Assembly (NCBI GenBank): GCA_964468205.1
Contig: CAYXVG010000040.1
Coordinates: forward strand, 1 to 64,000
Source of the DNA: CAWELS01 sp964468205
GTDB taxonomy: Bacteria > Acidobacteriota > Terriglobia > Bryobacterales > Bryobacteraceae
Direction of reading: 5' to 3'
Length of the DNA stretch: 64,000 bases
How positions within the stretch are numbered: position 1 is the first letter of the stretch; the number at the start of each line of letters is the position of its first letter. Of this stretch, positions 26,681-35,430 are shown piece after piece. The notes under the pieces were generated by a model, which did no database searches, had not been told where the DNA came from, and was given only the letters and a program-made list of their open reading frames with translations. Made by a program: the position numbers and the translations under genes.

Positions 26681-27595
26681 GTGAGGATCTGGTTGCGTTT
26701 TTGTTTCATGTGCTTGCTCCTTGTCGCGCTACTAGGTGTGGCTGCTGCCCCCGCACAATCAAGCCAGGAACTTGCGGCCAATTCGGCTAACGGCCGGGCG
26801 GGGGCTGGCGCGAGTTCGGATTCAGTGGATCCTTCAGGCGTATCTCTACTTCCGAACCCGTTCATCGCTCCCCGCCCTGATCCCTATATCCGAGACCGCC
26901 AGATCTGGGAGCAGAAGATTAGAGACGCGGAGGAGGGAAGGTTTCAGTGGGGCTCCGCCATTGCTCAGTCGGCGGTGCTGCTCGCCATCGAACATAGCTA
27001 TCGGGTGGCGGATCAACCGGACACGCGCGCCAATCTGAAAGGACCGTTCTTCAAAGACTGGGTACAGTCGGTGCAGGGTCTGAGCGGCTGGGACGATGGC
27101 GACAGTAAACTCGCGAACTACGTCGCGCACCCTTTCCAGGGCGCTATAACCGGCTACTTTCAGATCCAGAACGATCCCCGGGGCCGCATCCAGGAATTTG
27201 GCAAGAGCAGATCATATTGGATGAGCCGAATGAAGGCTTTCGCCTGGTCGGCGGGCTTCAGCACTATCTACGAGCTCAGCCCGGTTGGCGATGCCGGGAT
27301 CGGGAATGTCGGGCACAAGTATCGGAATCCTGGCGCCAAAGGCGCGGTGGACCTGGTGATCACGCCGACACTCGGCTTGGGGCTAATCCTGCTCCAGGAT
27401 TTCATTGACCTGAAAGTGGTGGCGCCCATTGAACGTCGGACTGACAATGCCTGGATCGTCCGGCTAACCCGCTCTTTTCTCGTTATGCACCGTTCCTTCG
27501 CCAACCTATTCCGCTTCAAACGGCCCTGGTACGTTGATTCCCGCGGCCCAGCGATCGCCCCCGTGCACTACTCGCGGCTTCCGGTGGCATACTGA
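26681..27595 (+). CDS. Secreted protein of unknown function
   Basis: A 304-residue protein with an N-terminal signal peptide (about residues 1-24) and a low-complexity segment after it. The body has conserved-looking blocks rich in aromatics and Gly (HPFQGAITGYFQIQNDP, AFAWSAGFSTIYEL, ITPTLGLGLILLQDFID). These suggest an outer-membrane-associated or periplasmic protein with amphipathic segments. I do not recognise the family by name. The start is GTG 26681; an in-frame ATG at 26708 would still leave a signal peptide. It stands alone between the aldolase and the AhpD-like gene. Confidence 0.7.
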   Translation: MRIWLRFCFMCLLLVALLGVAAAPAQSSQELAANSANGRAGAGASSDSVDPSGVSLLPNPFIAPRPDPYIRDRQIWEQKIRDAEEGRFQWGSAIAQSAVLLAIEHSYRVADQPDTRANLKGPFFKDWVQSVQGLSGWDDGDSKLANYVAHPFQGAITGYFQIQNDPRGRIQEFGKSRSYWMSRMKAFAWSAGFSTIYELSPVGDAGIGNVGHKYRNPGAKGAVDLVITPTLGLGLILLQDFIDLKVVAPIERRTDNAWIVRLTRSFLVMHRSFANLFRFKRPWYVDSRGPAIAPVHYSRLPVAY

Positions 27596-27669
27596 CCCTG
27601 GAGTTTTAAGGCGAGAGAAAAAGGGGGAAAGAGTCACCGAATTAGAAGGGAACGAGTAGCCGAATTAAG

Positions 27670-28002
27670 ATGTCTGGATACTATAGTGAAGAGGATCTTG
27701 GGCGGTTTGCGGAGGTTGGCGAGGACGCGCCGGCGCTTTGGAAGCGGTTTCAGGAGTGGTATAGTCACGTGCTCGAAGGCGGGGCGCTTTCGCGGAGAGA
27801 AAAGAGTCTGATTGCGCTGGGAGTGGCGCACGCCCTCCAATGCCCGTACTCCATCGACGCATTTACCGAGGATTGCCTTGAGAAAGGTTGGAACACGGCC
27901 CAGATCACTGAGGCGGTCCATGTGGCGGCGGCCATGCGTGGTGGATCCACGCTGATGCACGGGCTGCAAATGCGCAACACGGTCCGCCGGCTCAAGTCCT
28001 GA
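27670..28002 (+). CDS. AhpD-like carboxymuconolactone decarboxylase family protein lacking one CXXC cysteine
   Basis: A 110-residue alpha-helical protein closely resembling the small peroxidase-like proteins found with arsenosugar biosynthesis genes (block SRREKSLIALGVAHALQCPY). In those proteins the active site is CPYC; here it reads Cys58-Pro-Tyr-Ser61, so the usual disulphide cannot form. His54 and the following acidic residues are kept. No arsenosugar genes are adjacent. It is either a one-cysteine variant or has lost peroxidase activity. Confidence 0.75.
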   Translation: MSGYYSEEDLGRFAEVGEDAPALWKRFQEWYSHVLEGGALSRREKSLIALGVAHALQCPYSIDAFTEDCLEKGWNTAQITEAVHVAAAMRGGSTLMHGLQMRNTVRRLKS

Positions 28003-28073
28003 AGGCTGTGTCCGATTGCGTTTGCGCAGGTGGATTATGTACAAGAGTTGAAGAGCTTGTTGACGAGGACACG

Positions 28074-30380
28074 ATGATTCGGAAATTCCTGCCTACCCTG
28101 AGTTTTCTGTTATTGCTTTCCGGTTGCAATCAGGATCCGAAGGTAGCGGGACAGCGGCTGCTCGAGACAGGGAACCGGTATCTCGAGTCTGGCAAGTACA
28201 AAGAGGCGTCGATCATCCTTCGCCGGGCGATCCAGAAGGACCGCCGGTTCGCAGAGGCTTACTACAAGCTCGGAGTGGCGGAACAGCATCTTGGACGCTA
28301 CCGTCAGTCGCTCGGCGCCCTTACGCGCGCGGTCGAGCTCGATCCCGTCAATCAGGATGCTTACGGGAGGCTCGCGGACCTGTATTTGGCTATCTATCTG
28401 AGCAACCCGGAGAGATACGAGCATTTCCTGGAGGATCTCCAGCGCATCACCGAATCGGCGGAGCAACACTTCCCCGACGCCTTTGATATCAATCGCGTGA
28501 AGGCATTCGTGGCCCTTTCGGCGAAGAGCTACGAAGAGGCTTTCGAAGGCTTTCGGCGGGCTAACGAGCAGAGGCCGGACGATCGCCGGGTTGCCCTCGG
28601 GCTGGTGCAGGCGCAGGCCGGAACGGGAGATGTGGACGGCGCTCTCGAACGGGCGCGAGCGTATGTGGAAAAGGACAGCGGATTTGGCGAGATGTATGAC
28701 TTCATCTACATCCAGCAGGCCGCACGCAGAGATCTCGACGCCGCCCTCTCCACACTGCAACAGAAGATTGCGAACAATCCCGATTCCCTCCTTTATCAAC
28801 TCCAACTCGCCCGTCACTACCTGTTCGTTCGAAACCAGGAAAAGATGAATGAGGTTCTCGACGGCATCATGGCGGCCGACGGACGGTTCTCCAACCCCTG
28901 GACCAGCGTGGGCGAATTCTTTCTTCGTATCCGTGACTTTGATCGAGCCCTGAGCACGTTTCGGCAGGGAGCAGAGAGCGACCCGAGCCGGGCGCTCGAC
29001 TACCGCAACCGAATTGTCGAAGTCCTAGCCATCCAAGGCCGGTTCGACGAAGCGTTCCGCGAAGTGAACGAAACGCTGCAGGGAAATCCGGAAGATCCAA
29101 CAGCCCTTGCCTTGCGGGGAGCGATCCGCCTCCGGGGTGGGGATCGTGCCGAAGTGGAGTCAGCCACGAACGACTTCGAGGCGGCGCTAGCCGGTAAACC
29201 GAAGAACGCCGTGCTGCGCTACAACCTCGCCGAGGCCTATCGCGCGCAAGGGAACCTCGACCGGGCGACTCTTGAATATAAGACTTCCATTGATCTGCGA
29301 AAGAATTACATGCCGCCCCGCTACCGTCTTGCCAGCCTGCAGATTCAGAAAGGCGACTTTGCCGGAGCGGTGGCCACGGTCGAGGAAGCCCTCGAGTACT
29401 TCCCAAACGACCTCCGTGGGAGGATGTTGCGGGCAAGCGCATGGATTCGTTTGGGCCAGTACCAGCAGGCCAAAGAGTCGCTCGAGGAGATGGTGGTCGA
29501 GGCGCCCCAGGCGCGCGATCCAAAGCTGGAGTTGGCCCGGCTTTATCTGCGGGACAAAGAGTTCGCGAAAGCCGAAGCGCTGTTTCGCGAACTCCATGAG
29601 ATGACGCCCCCGGACGAGCGAGGGCTGCTCGGATTAGCAGATCTCCACATACTCCAAGGCGCTCCGGGGCGGGCGGTTTCGCTGCTCGAAGGCCAACTCG
29701 AACAAGGGCCGGATCGCGTTGCTCTCCGTTTGGCGCTCGGCTCAACGTACTTGAAGCTGAAGCGCTTCGACGACGCACTTCGCGTTCTGAAGGAGGCCGA
29801 AGCCGGCCATCCGGACGACGGCCAGTTGATTCGCATGCTGGGCGGCGTGTACTACACGATGGGCGATGTGGCCCAGGCTCAGCGCTACCTTTCCCGCGCC
29901 GCGGAGTTATTGCCGAACGACCCCTCTCCGATGCTCTATATGGGCATGCTGGCAGAACGTCAAGGCGCGATTCAGCAGGCTGTGGAACGATACGAAGAGG
30001 TGCTCGAACTCGCTCCAGACAATGTCGTCGCTCTCAACAACCTGGCCTATATCCTGGCCGAAACCACATCGGATATGGATCGTGCGCTCACGCTGATCCA
30101 GAAGGCGCGCGGTTTGGCGCCGGCGGACCCGGATATCGCTGACACGCTGGGTTACGTCTACATCAAGAAAGAGCTGCCGGGCAGCGCCCTGCCCGTGCTG
30201 AACGATCTCGTTAACAAGCGACCGGGAGTCGTGATCTGGCGCTATCACCTGGCCCTGGCTCACTATGAGCACGGTGATGTCGCGAAGGCCAGGCAACACC
30301 TGAAGACAGCTCTCTCCCACCAGCCCAGCGAAGAAGAGCGATTCAAAATCAATGAGTTGCTCTCCCGCCTGGGATCTTGA
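28074..30380 (+). CDS. TPR-repeat lipoprotein
   Basis: A 768-residue protein with a signal peptide and lipobox LSGC near residue 18, so it is lipid-anchored. The rest is tetratricopeptide repeats from about residue 30 to the end, visible as recurring A..Y..LG..... and P.......LG patterns (for example YYKLGVAEQHLGRYRQSLGAL). The ATG at 28074 has GAGGA 4 bases upstream; an in-frame start at 28008 would precede the signal peptide. It is followed 14 bases later by a CAAX-type protease gene. The combination resembles the TPR lipoproteins linked to exosortase/PEP-CTERM systems, although no exosortase is in the window. Confidence 0.85.
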   Translation: MIRKFLPTLSFLLLLSGCNQDPKVAGQRLLETGNRYLESGKYKEASIILRRAIQKDRRFAEAYYKLGVAEQHLGRYRQSLGALTRAVELDPVNQDAYGRLADLYLAIYLSNPERYEHFLEDLQRITESAEQHFPDAFDINRVKAFVALSAKSYEEAFEGFRRANEQRPDDRRVALGLVQAQAGTGDVDGALERARAYVEKDSGFGEMYDFIYIQQAARRDLDAALSTLQQKIANNPDSLLYQLQLARHYLFVRNQEKMNEVLDGIMAADGRFSNPWTSVGEFFLRIRDFDRALSTFRQGAESDPSRALDYRNRIVEVLAIQGRFDEAFREVNETLQGNPEDPTALALRGAIRLRGGDRAEVESATNDFEAALAGKPKNAVLRYNLAEAYRAQGNLDRATLEYKTSIDLRKNYMPPRYRLASLQIQKGDFAGAVATVEEALEYFPNDLRGRMLRASAWIRLGQYQQAKESLEEMVVEAPQARDPKLELARLYLRDKEFAKAEALFRELHEMTPPDERGLLGLADLHILQGAPGRAVSLLEGQLEQGPDRVALRLALGSTYLKLKRFDDALRVLKEAEAGHPDDGQLIRMLGGVYYTMGDVAQAQRYLSRAAELLPNDPSPMLYMGMLAERQGAIQQAVERYEEVLELAPDNVVALNNLAYILAETTSDMDRALTLIQKARGLAPADPDIADTLGYVYIKKELPGSALPVLNDLVNKRPGVVIWRYHLALAHYEHGDVAKARQHLKTALSHQPSEEERFKINELLSRLGS

Positions 30381-30394
30381 AGAATGAGGCCCGA

Positions 30395-31072
30395 ATGAGC
30401 GGGAGTTTCTGGTGGAAGCACCCGGCGGCGGCCTATGCCGGACCATTCTTCGTTTTTGTAGTTCTTCTGGTGCTGGGGCCAAGGCTGCCGATCGGCGCAT
30501 GGGAGCAGCCCCTGCGCGTGGTTTTACTAACCGCCGTGCTGTGGCTACTGTCCCGAAAGGTGATCGGCTTCAAGCCGGTGACGTTCTTGGCGAGCGTCGC
30601 CCTTGGGGTCGTCGTTTTCGTGATCTGGGTGGCCCCGGATGTGCTCTGGCCGGATTACCGGAGCCACTGGCTGTTTCAGAACGCGATCACTGGAGAACTG
30701 GACACTACTATCCCAGATGCCTGGAGAAGCAATCTCGTGGTGCTGGCATCCCGCACCATTCGCGCGGTGATATTGGCGCCGATCATTGAGGAGCTTTTCT
30801 GGCGTGGCTGGCTGATGCGCTGGCTTATTGACAGCAATTTCACGAAAGTCCCCTTGGGCGCTTACGCCGCCCGCTCCTTCTGGATCACGGCTCTGCTTTT
30901 CGCCTCTGAACATGGTCCCTACTGGGAGGTCGGATTTGTTGCCGGCGTCGCCTACAACTGGTGGGTGATCCGGACGAAGTCATTGGCAGACTGTATTCTC
31001 GCCCACGCCGTGACCAACCTTGTCCTCTCCGGCTATGTCATCTTCGCGGGCCGGTGGGAATACTGGATGTAG
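30395..31072 (+). CDS. CAAX prenyl protease-related membrane protease (exosortase-associated type)
   Basis: A 225-residue integral membrane protein with about six transmembrane helices. It carries the three metal-site motifs of CPBP/Rce1-type proteases: EELFWRGW (EEXXXR), FASEHG and HAVTN. Its length and motifs match the subfamily named for its association with exosortases. The start at ATG 30395 has GAGG upstream. It likely cleaves a membrane substrate, but neither substrate nor exosortase is visible here. Confidence 0.8.
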   Translation: MSGSFWWKHPAAAYAGPFFVFVVLLVLGPRLPIGAWEQPLRVVLLTAVLWLLSRKVIGFKPVTFLASVALGVVVFVIWVAPDVLWPDYRSHWLFQNAITGELDTTIPDAWRSNLVVLASRTIRAVILAPIIEELFWRGWLMRWLIDSNFTKVPLGAYAARSFWITALLFASEHGPYWEVGFVAGVAYNWWVIRTKSLADCILAHAVTNLVLSGYVIFAGRWEYWM

Positions 31073-31155
31073 TCCAGCGGAAAACTGCAGTTCCGTCTGC
31101 CGATTGTAGGAAATCGAATCCGCACTACCCGTATCCTCAAAGAGAGGAGTGATGC

Positions 31156-32064
31156 ATGCGAGGTGACAACAATTTCGGCGAATCTTTTGATTCGATTCAA
31201 TTCAACCCGGCGCTACGGAAATGGGGGCCGCTTGTGCTCGCAGTGATGATCGGGTTGCCTTTGCTCGTTTTCGCCTTCAAGGCTTTCGTGATCGTGGGGG
31301 CTGGAGAACGGGTCGTGATCTACAGCAAGCTGTCCGGCGTGAAAGAGGGCCAGTTGGGAGAAGGGCTGCATCTGAATGTTCCCATTCTGTGGGAGCCCAC
31401 AGTCTATGACGTGAAGGCAATGACTTACACGATGAGCTCGGAGCGCAGCGAGGGCCGGGTGCGAAGCGACGATGCGCTGCTCGCGCTTACCTCGGACGGC
31501 CTGCCGGTGCGTCTTGATGTGTCCATCCGGTTTCATGTCTCGCCGGACGATGTCTGGAGGCTGCATCAGCAAGTCGGCCCATTGTACATCGACAAGATTG
31601 TGCGGCCGGTGACGCGAAGCACGATCCGCATGGTACTTGCCCGCTTCACCGTCACCCAGGTATATTCCGGGGCTCGCGAGCAGATCATCGAGGAAGTGAG
31701 GGAGCTCATGACTCCGAAGTTTCGGGCTTCTCACCTGATCCTGGACGAGGTGCTGCTGCGCGATGTGAAATTTTCCGAGCAGTTCCAGACAACCATCGAG
31801 CAGAAGCAAGTGGCGCAGCAAGAGGCCAAACGGATGGTCTTTGTGCTGGAGCAGGCGAAGCTCGAGCGGGAGCGGAGAATCGTGGAGGCGCGCGGCGAGG
31901 CGGGCGCCATCAGCCTGCGGGCACGGGCGCTGGCGCAGAATCCGCAGCTTGTTCAATACGAATATGTGCGGAGTCTGCCGGCCGGTGTGAGGACGGTGGT
32001 GGCCGATGCGAACACGATAATCAACTTCGGCAGTCTGTTCGACAAGCCGGCGGTGAATCAGTAA
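31156..32064 (+). CDS. SPFH/prohibitin-family membrane protein (first of a tandem pair)
   Basis: A 302-residue protein with one N-terminal transmembrane helix (about residues 26-48), an SPFH/Band 7 domain (about 50-215) and a C-terminal coiled coil rich in Glu, Gln and Arg. A strong GAGAGGAG precedes the ATG. It is a paralogue of the next gene, 15 bases downstream; both share the DVWRLHQQVG-like and LILDEVLLRDVKFSE-like blocks. By analogy with prohibitins and HflKC, the two products probably form a mixed oligomeric membrane ring. Confidence 0.88.
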   Translation: MRGDNNFGESFDSIQFNPALRKWGPLVLAVMIGLPLLVFAFKAFVIVGAGERVVIYSKLSGVKEGQLGEGLHLNVPILWEPTVYDVKAMTYTMSSERSEGRVRSDDALLALTSDGLPVRLDVSIRFHVSPDDVWRLHQQVGPLYIDKIVRPVTRSTIRMVLARFTVTQVYSGAREQIIEEVRELMTPKFRASHLILDEVLLRDVKFSEQFQTTIEQKQVAQQEAKRMVFVLEQAKLERERRIVEARGEAGAISLRARALAQNPQLVQYEYVRSLPAGVRTVVADANTIINFGSLFDKPAVNQ

Positions 32065-32079
32065 GGGGAGGATCATATC

Positions 32080-32913
32080 ATGGCTAGAAAAACGAGAATT
32101 CTGATAATCGCGGCAGTGGTTGGCTTCTTCGCCTTCCTGATCTTCAAACCATTCGTGATCGTGCCGGCCGGAGCGCGCGCGGTGATCTTCAGCCTGACGG
32201 GCGGCGTTCAGGAGGGGCAGTATGGCGAAGGTTTTCACCTGTTGATTCCGGTGGTGCAGAAGGCGGTGCTGTATGACGTCCGGACGCAAACTTACTCGAT
32301 GAGCCGTGTTCACTGGGACGGCGAAGTGCGGGGCGACGACAGTCTTTCGGTGCTGACAGCCGATGGGCAGACGGTCTCCGTGGATATCTCCGTGCGCTTC
32401 CGTCCGAATCCGGACAATGTCTGGCGGCTCCATAAGGAGGTCGGTACCGACTACATCAGCAAGATCCTGCGGCCGGAGATTCGCAGCCAGGCGCGAGTCG
32501 CGATCTCGGATTTCCCGGTTACCGAAGTGTATTCCGAAGCGCGGCAGGAAGTCGAAGACCGTATCGAGAGCCGCCTGCGGGCTTCGGTGCAGCGGACCTA
32601 TCTCATCATCGACGAGGTGCTGCTTCGCGATATTCAGTTCTCCGAAGCATTTGCGCAGGCGATTGAGAACAAACAGATCGCCGAGCAGAACGCCCAGCGA
32701 ATGGAATATGTGCTGGAGCGGACGGAGAAGGAGCGCGAGCAACGGATCATCGAGGCCGAGGGCGAGGCCCAAGCGATCGAGCTGAAAGGCAAAGCCATCG
32801 CCGAAAACCTGAAGGTGATCCAGTATGAGTACATGCAGAAGATCGCGCCAAACGTCGGTGCTATCATCTCCAGCGGCCGTTCACTGGCGAATCCGTTAGG
32901 CGGTGGACAGTAG
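32080..32913 (+). CDS. SPFH/prohibitin-family membrane protein (second of a tandem pair)
   Basis: A 277-residue paralogue of the preceding protein, with an N-terminal transmembrane helix (about residues 7-26), an SPFH domain and a coiled coil (EKEREQRIIEAEGEAQAIEL). The coiled coil is closer to classical prohibitins than its partner's. AGGGGAGGA lies upstream of the ATG. Tandem divergence suggests two non-equivalent subunits of one complex. No FtsH-type protease is adjacent. Confidence 0.88.
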   Translation: MARKTRILIIAAVVGFFAFLIFKPFVIVPAGARAVIFSLTGGVQEGQYGEGFHLLIPVVQKAVLYDVRTQTYSMSRVHWDGEVRGDDSLSVLTADGQTVSVDISVRFRPNPDNVWRLHKEVGTDYISKILRPEIRSQARVAISDFPVTEVYSEARQEVEDRIESRLRASVQRTYLIIDEVLLRDIQFSEAFAQAIENKQIAEQNAQRMEYVLERTEKEREQRIIEAEGEAQAIELKGKAIAENLKVIQYEYMQKIAPNVGAIISSGRSLANPLGGGQ

Positions 32914-32981
32914 CGCCAATCACCCGATATGCCGGGGCCGGATTGTGCCCCGGTTTCGCCCGACAAGGAAAGATATTCTCT

Positions 32982-33425
32982 ATGAGTGAACCCGTGAGTG
33001 AATTCACAATTTCCGTTGACCAAGTGAAGGATTACCAATTCCAGGTCAACTTCGATGGGACCGAGATCCCGTCCATCATGCTGGACGAACCGCCGCCGCT
33101 CGGCAAGAGCGATGGGCCGAGTCCGGCGCGGACGCTTGCGGCGGCGATCGGCGGCTGCCTATCCATGAGCCTGCTATTCTGCCTCACCAAGAGCCGTGTG
33201 GAGGTCAATGACATCAAGACCCGGGTGAGGGTCCAGGTTGTGCGGAACGAGAAGAAGCGCCTGAGGGTCGGCAAAGCCGAAGTCATCATTACCCCTAATC
33301 TCACCGCCGAAGGCAAGCAGAAGGCTGGCCGCTGCCTTGGGCTCTTCGAAGACTTCTGCACGGTGACGGCTGCCGTGCGCGAGGGGTTCGACATCGATGT
33401 CACGGTGGAAGGAATTGACGGCTGA
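32982..33425 (+). CDS. OsmC-family protein
   Basis: A 147-residue protein of the OsmC/Ohr/YhfA superfamily. Cys59 in AIGGCLSMS and Cys126 in EDFCTV occupy the peroxidatic and resolving positions, and two further cysteines (67, 118) are present. The family reduces organic hydroperoxides using thiols. ATG 32982 has AAGGAAAG upstream; an in-frame start 13 codons earlier is less likely. It is a separate unit from the SPFH pair. Confidence 0.85.
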   Translation: MSEPVSEFTISVDQVKDYQFQVNFDGTEIPSIMLDEPPPLGKSDGPSPARTLAAAIGGCLSMSLLFCLTKSRVEVNDIKTRVRVQVVRNEKKRLRVGKAEVIITPNLTAEGKQKAGRCLGLFEDFCTVTAAVREGFDIDVTVEGIDG

Positions 33426-33475
33426 CACCGAGGCGCGTGTAATCAGCACGCAATACGAGGTTGGCCGCGTGTCGA

Positions 33476-33481
33476 TATAAT
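33476..33481 (+). promoter_or_regulatory. TATAAT -10 box upstream of the phosphofructokinase gene
   Basis: A perfect TATAAT lies 32 bases before the ATG, with AGGAG at 33505-33509 as ribosome-binding site. The -35 region is poor. Confidence 0.4.
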
Positions 33482-33513
33482 CGTAAGGAACAAAACATCA
33501 AAGCAGGAGTATT

Positions 33514-34698
33514 ATGTCTTCAAAACGTATCGGCATCCTTACCGGCGGCGGCGATGTCCCCGGCCTCAATCAAGCCATCAAGGGCGTGGTTTACCACGCC
33601 GCGGAACTCGGCCATGAAGTGATCGGATTGCGCCGCGGATGGGAGGGTCTGACTCACCTCAATATGGACGACGAAGAGTCCAAGGCTCGTTATATTAAGC
33701 CGCTCAACCGGAACAACACTCGCACGGTTGACCGCACCGGTGGAACGTTTTTGCACTCGAGCCGCACCAACCCCCAGAAGATGAAGAAAGTCCCGGACTT
33801 CCTTAACCCGGACGACTATCCCAAGGGCGAGCACACCAAGCGCGGTGTTACTTCCACGGTCTGGGACATCACCGAGTACGTGAAGAAGAACCTCAACGCC
33901 CTGAAGCTCGACTACCTCATTGCTATTGGGGGCGACGATACGCTGAGCTATGCGGCCCGTCTGGACCAGGAAGGCTTCCCGGTGGTCTGCATTCCAAAGA
34001 CGATGGACAACGACGTCCAGAACACGGAGTATTGTATCGGCTTTTCCACCGCCATCACCCGTGCGACCTCCGCCATTGGCCGCCAGCGCAGCACCGTTGG
34101 CTCCCACGAACGCATCGGCATCTTCCGCGTATTCGGCCGCGACGCCGGCTACACGTCGCTCTACACTGCCTATGTGCAGAATATTCGCTGCTGCATCCCC
34201 GAGTACAAGGTCAATGTGGACCGGCTGATTGAATTGCTTGTCCAGGATAAGACGGAGAATCCCAGCAACTACTCCATCGTCGTTCTTTCGGAGGGCGCTT
34301 CCTGGGAAGGTCACGATATTCGCGAGTACGGCGAGCCGGATGCGTACGGTCACCGCAAGAAGATGAGCGTCGCCGAGGACCTCAGCATCGAGGTGCAGCA
34401 GAAGGTCGGTGAGGAAACCGTGGTCAGCGACCTCACCTACGAATTGCGCTCGGGCGCGCCGGACTTCGTGGATTCGATGGTTGCCGCCACCTTTGGCAAC
34501 ATGGCGATGGACGCTATCACGGACGGCAAGACCGGCCTGATGACGGCGATCGTCAATGGCTGCTACACCCTGTCGGAAGTGCCAGACCCGGCCCTGGGAC
34601 CGCGCGCGGTCGAAATCGAGACCATGTACGACACCGAGCGCTACCGGCCGAAGTACAGCGGCAAGACGGGACTCCCGATCTTCTTGACCCGGGCGTAG
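33514..34698 (+). CDS. Phosphofructokinase, pyrophosphate-dependent type by signature
   Basis: A 394-residue phosphofructokinase catalysing phosphorylation of fructose 6-phosphate. The phosphate-donor motif reads GGDD (residues 139-142) where ATP enzymes have GGDG, and PKTMDND (161-167) where ATP enzymes have PGTIDND. Both are the established marks of the pyrophosphate-dependent class, which is reversible. Other family blocks are intact (TGGGDVPGLN, RVFGRDAGY). The methyltransferase gene follows after 7 bases. The donor assignment rests only on these residues. Confidence 0.88.
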   Translation: MSSKRIGILTGGGDVPGLNQAIKGVVYHAAELGHEVIGLRRGWEGLTHLNMDDEESKARYIKPLNRNNTRTVDRTGGTFLHSSRTNPQKMKKVPDFLNPDDYPKGEHTKRGVTSTVWDITEYVKKNLNALKLDYLIAIGGDDTLSYAARLDQEGFPVVCIPKTMDNDVQNTEYCIGFSTAITRATSAIGRQRSTVGSHERIGIFRVFGRDAGYTSLYTAYVQNIRCCIPEYKVNVDRLIELLVQDKTENPSNYSIVVLSEGASWEGHDIREYGEPDAYGHRKKMSVAEDLSIEVQQKVGEETVVSDLTYELRSGAPDFVDSMVAATFGNMAMDAITDGKTGLMTAIVNGCYTLSEVPDPALGPRAVEIETMYDTERYRPKYSGKTGLPIFLTRA

Positions 34699-34705
34699 TC
34701 GAATC

Positions 34706-35356
34706 GTGAAATGGCTCCGGAGGTTCTTCGGCTTAAGGCTCCGGAAACTGACTCTGGACGCGGATCTGCGTAAACGGATCCGCGTTTGTTTTGACAGGGC
34801 TGCCGCGGACGACGAGAACTTTCCCGCCTCCATCGATCCCCGCATCTATCACGTGAAGCTGATCCTCGATCACGCCGGCGACCTCGGCCGCGGGCGCGCG
34901 CTTGATATCGGCTGCGGCAAGGGGCGCTTTGCGAAGGTAATCCAAGAGCGCTGGCCTGAGGCGAAGATTTACGGTGTGGACATCTCACCCGTGATGCTCG
35001 GCTATGTACCCAGCACGATTCGTGTTTGCGCCGGTTCCATGACGGAGTTGCCGTTCCCGACTGGAGTTTTCGATGTTGCGTATGCTACCGAATCCCTCGA
35101 GCACGCCGTGGAAGTTGAACGTGCGGTGAGCGAGCTTTGCCGCGTGGTGAAACCGGGGGGACGCATTGCGGTTATTGACAAGAACGCCGCCGAATGGGGC
35201 CGGCTGCGGACGCCAGAGTGGGAGCGCTGGTTTGACCGCCGCCAGATGGAGGCTCTGCTCGGCCGGCACTGCCGGAAAGTCGCCAGCAAACCGGTGTCTT
35301 ATTGGGAGGATGTTCCTCCCGACGGGCTCTTTCTGGCTTGGCTGGCGGTGAAGTGA
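34706..35356 (+). CDS. Class I SAM-dependent methyltransferase
   Basis: A 216-residue methyltransferase of the Methyltransf_11 type. SAM-binding motif I is LDIGCGKGRFAK, followed by YGVDIS and the later block ATESLEHAVE. Nothing indicates the substrate. It starts at a GTG 7 bases after the phosphofructokinase stop and is probably cotranscribed with it. Confidence 0.78.
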   Translation: MKWLRRFFGLRLRKLTLDADLRKRIRVCFDRAAADDENFPASIDPRIYHVKLILDHAGDLGRGRALDIGCGKGRFAKVIQERWPEAKIYGVDISPVMLGYVPSTIRVCAGSMTELPFPTGVFDVAYATESLEHAVEVERAVSELCRVVKPGGRIAVIDKNAAEWGRLRTPEWERWFDRRQMEALLGRHCRKVASKPVSYWEDVPPDGLFLAWLAVK

Positions 35357-35430
35357 TCCGGCGGGCGGCACTGTCCTCAGACAGCCTCGCCGGCGCTGCT
35401 TGGTGTAGAGTGGTCAACTTAGGTAAACGC

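Noticed and set aside
31213..32772. A 519-codon minus-strand frame across both SPFH genes
   Set aside because: It mirrors the repeated coding pattern of the two paralogues and is not a gene.
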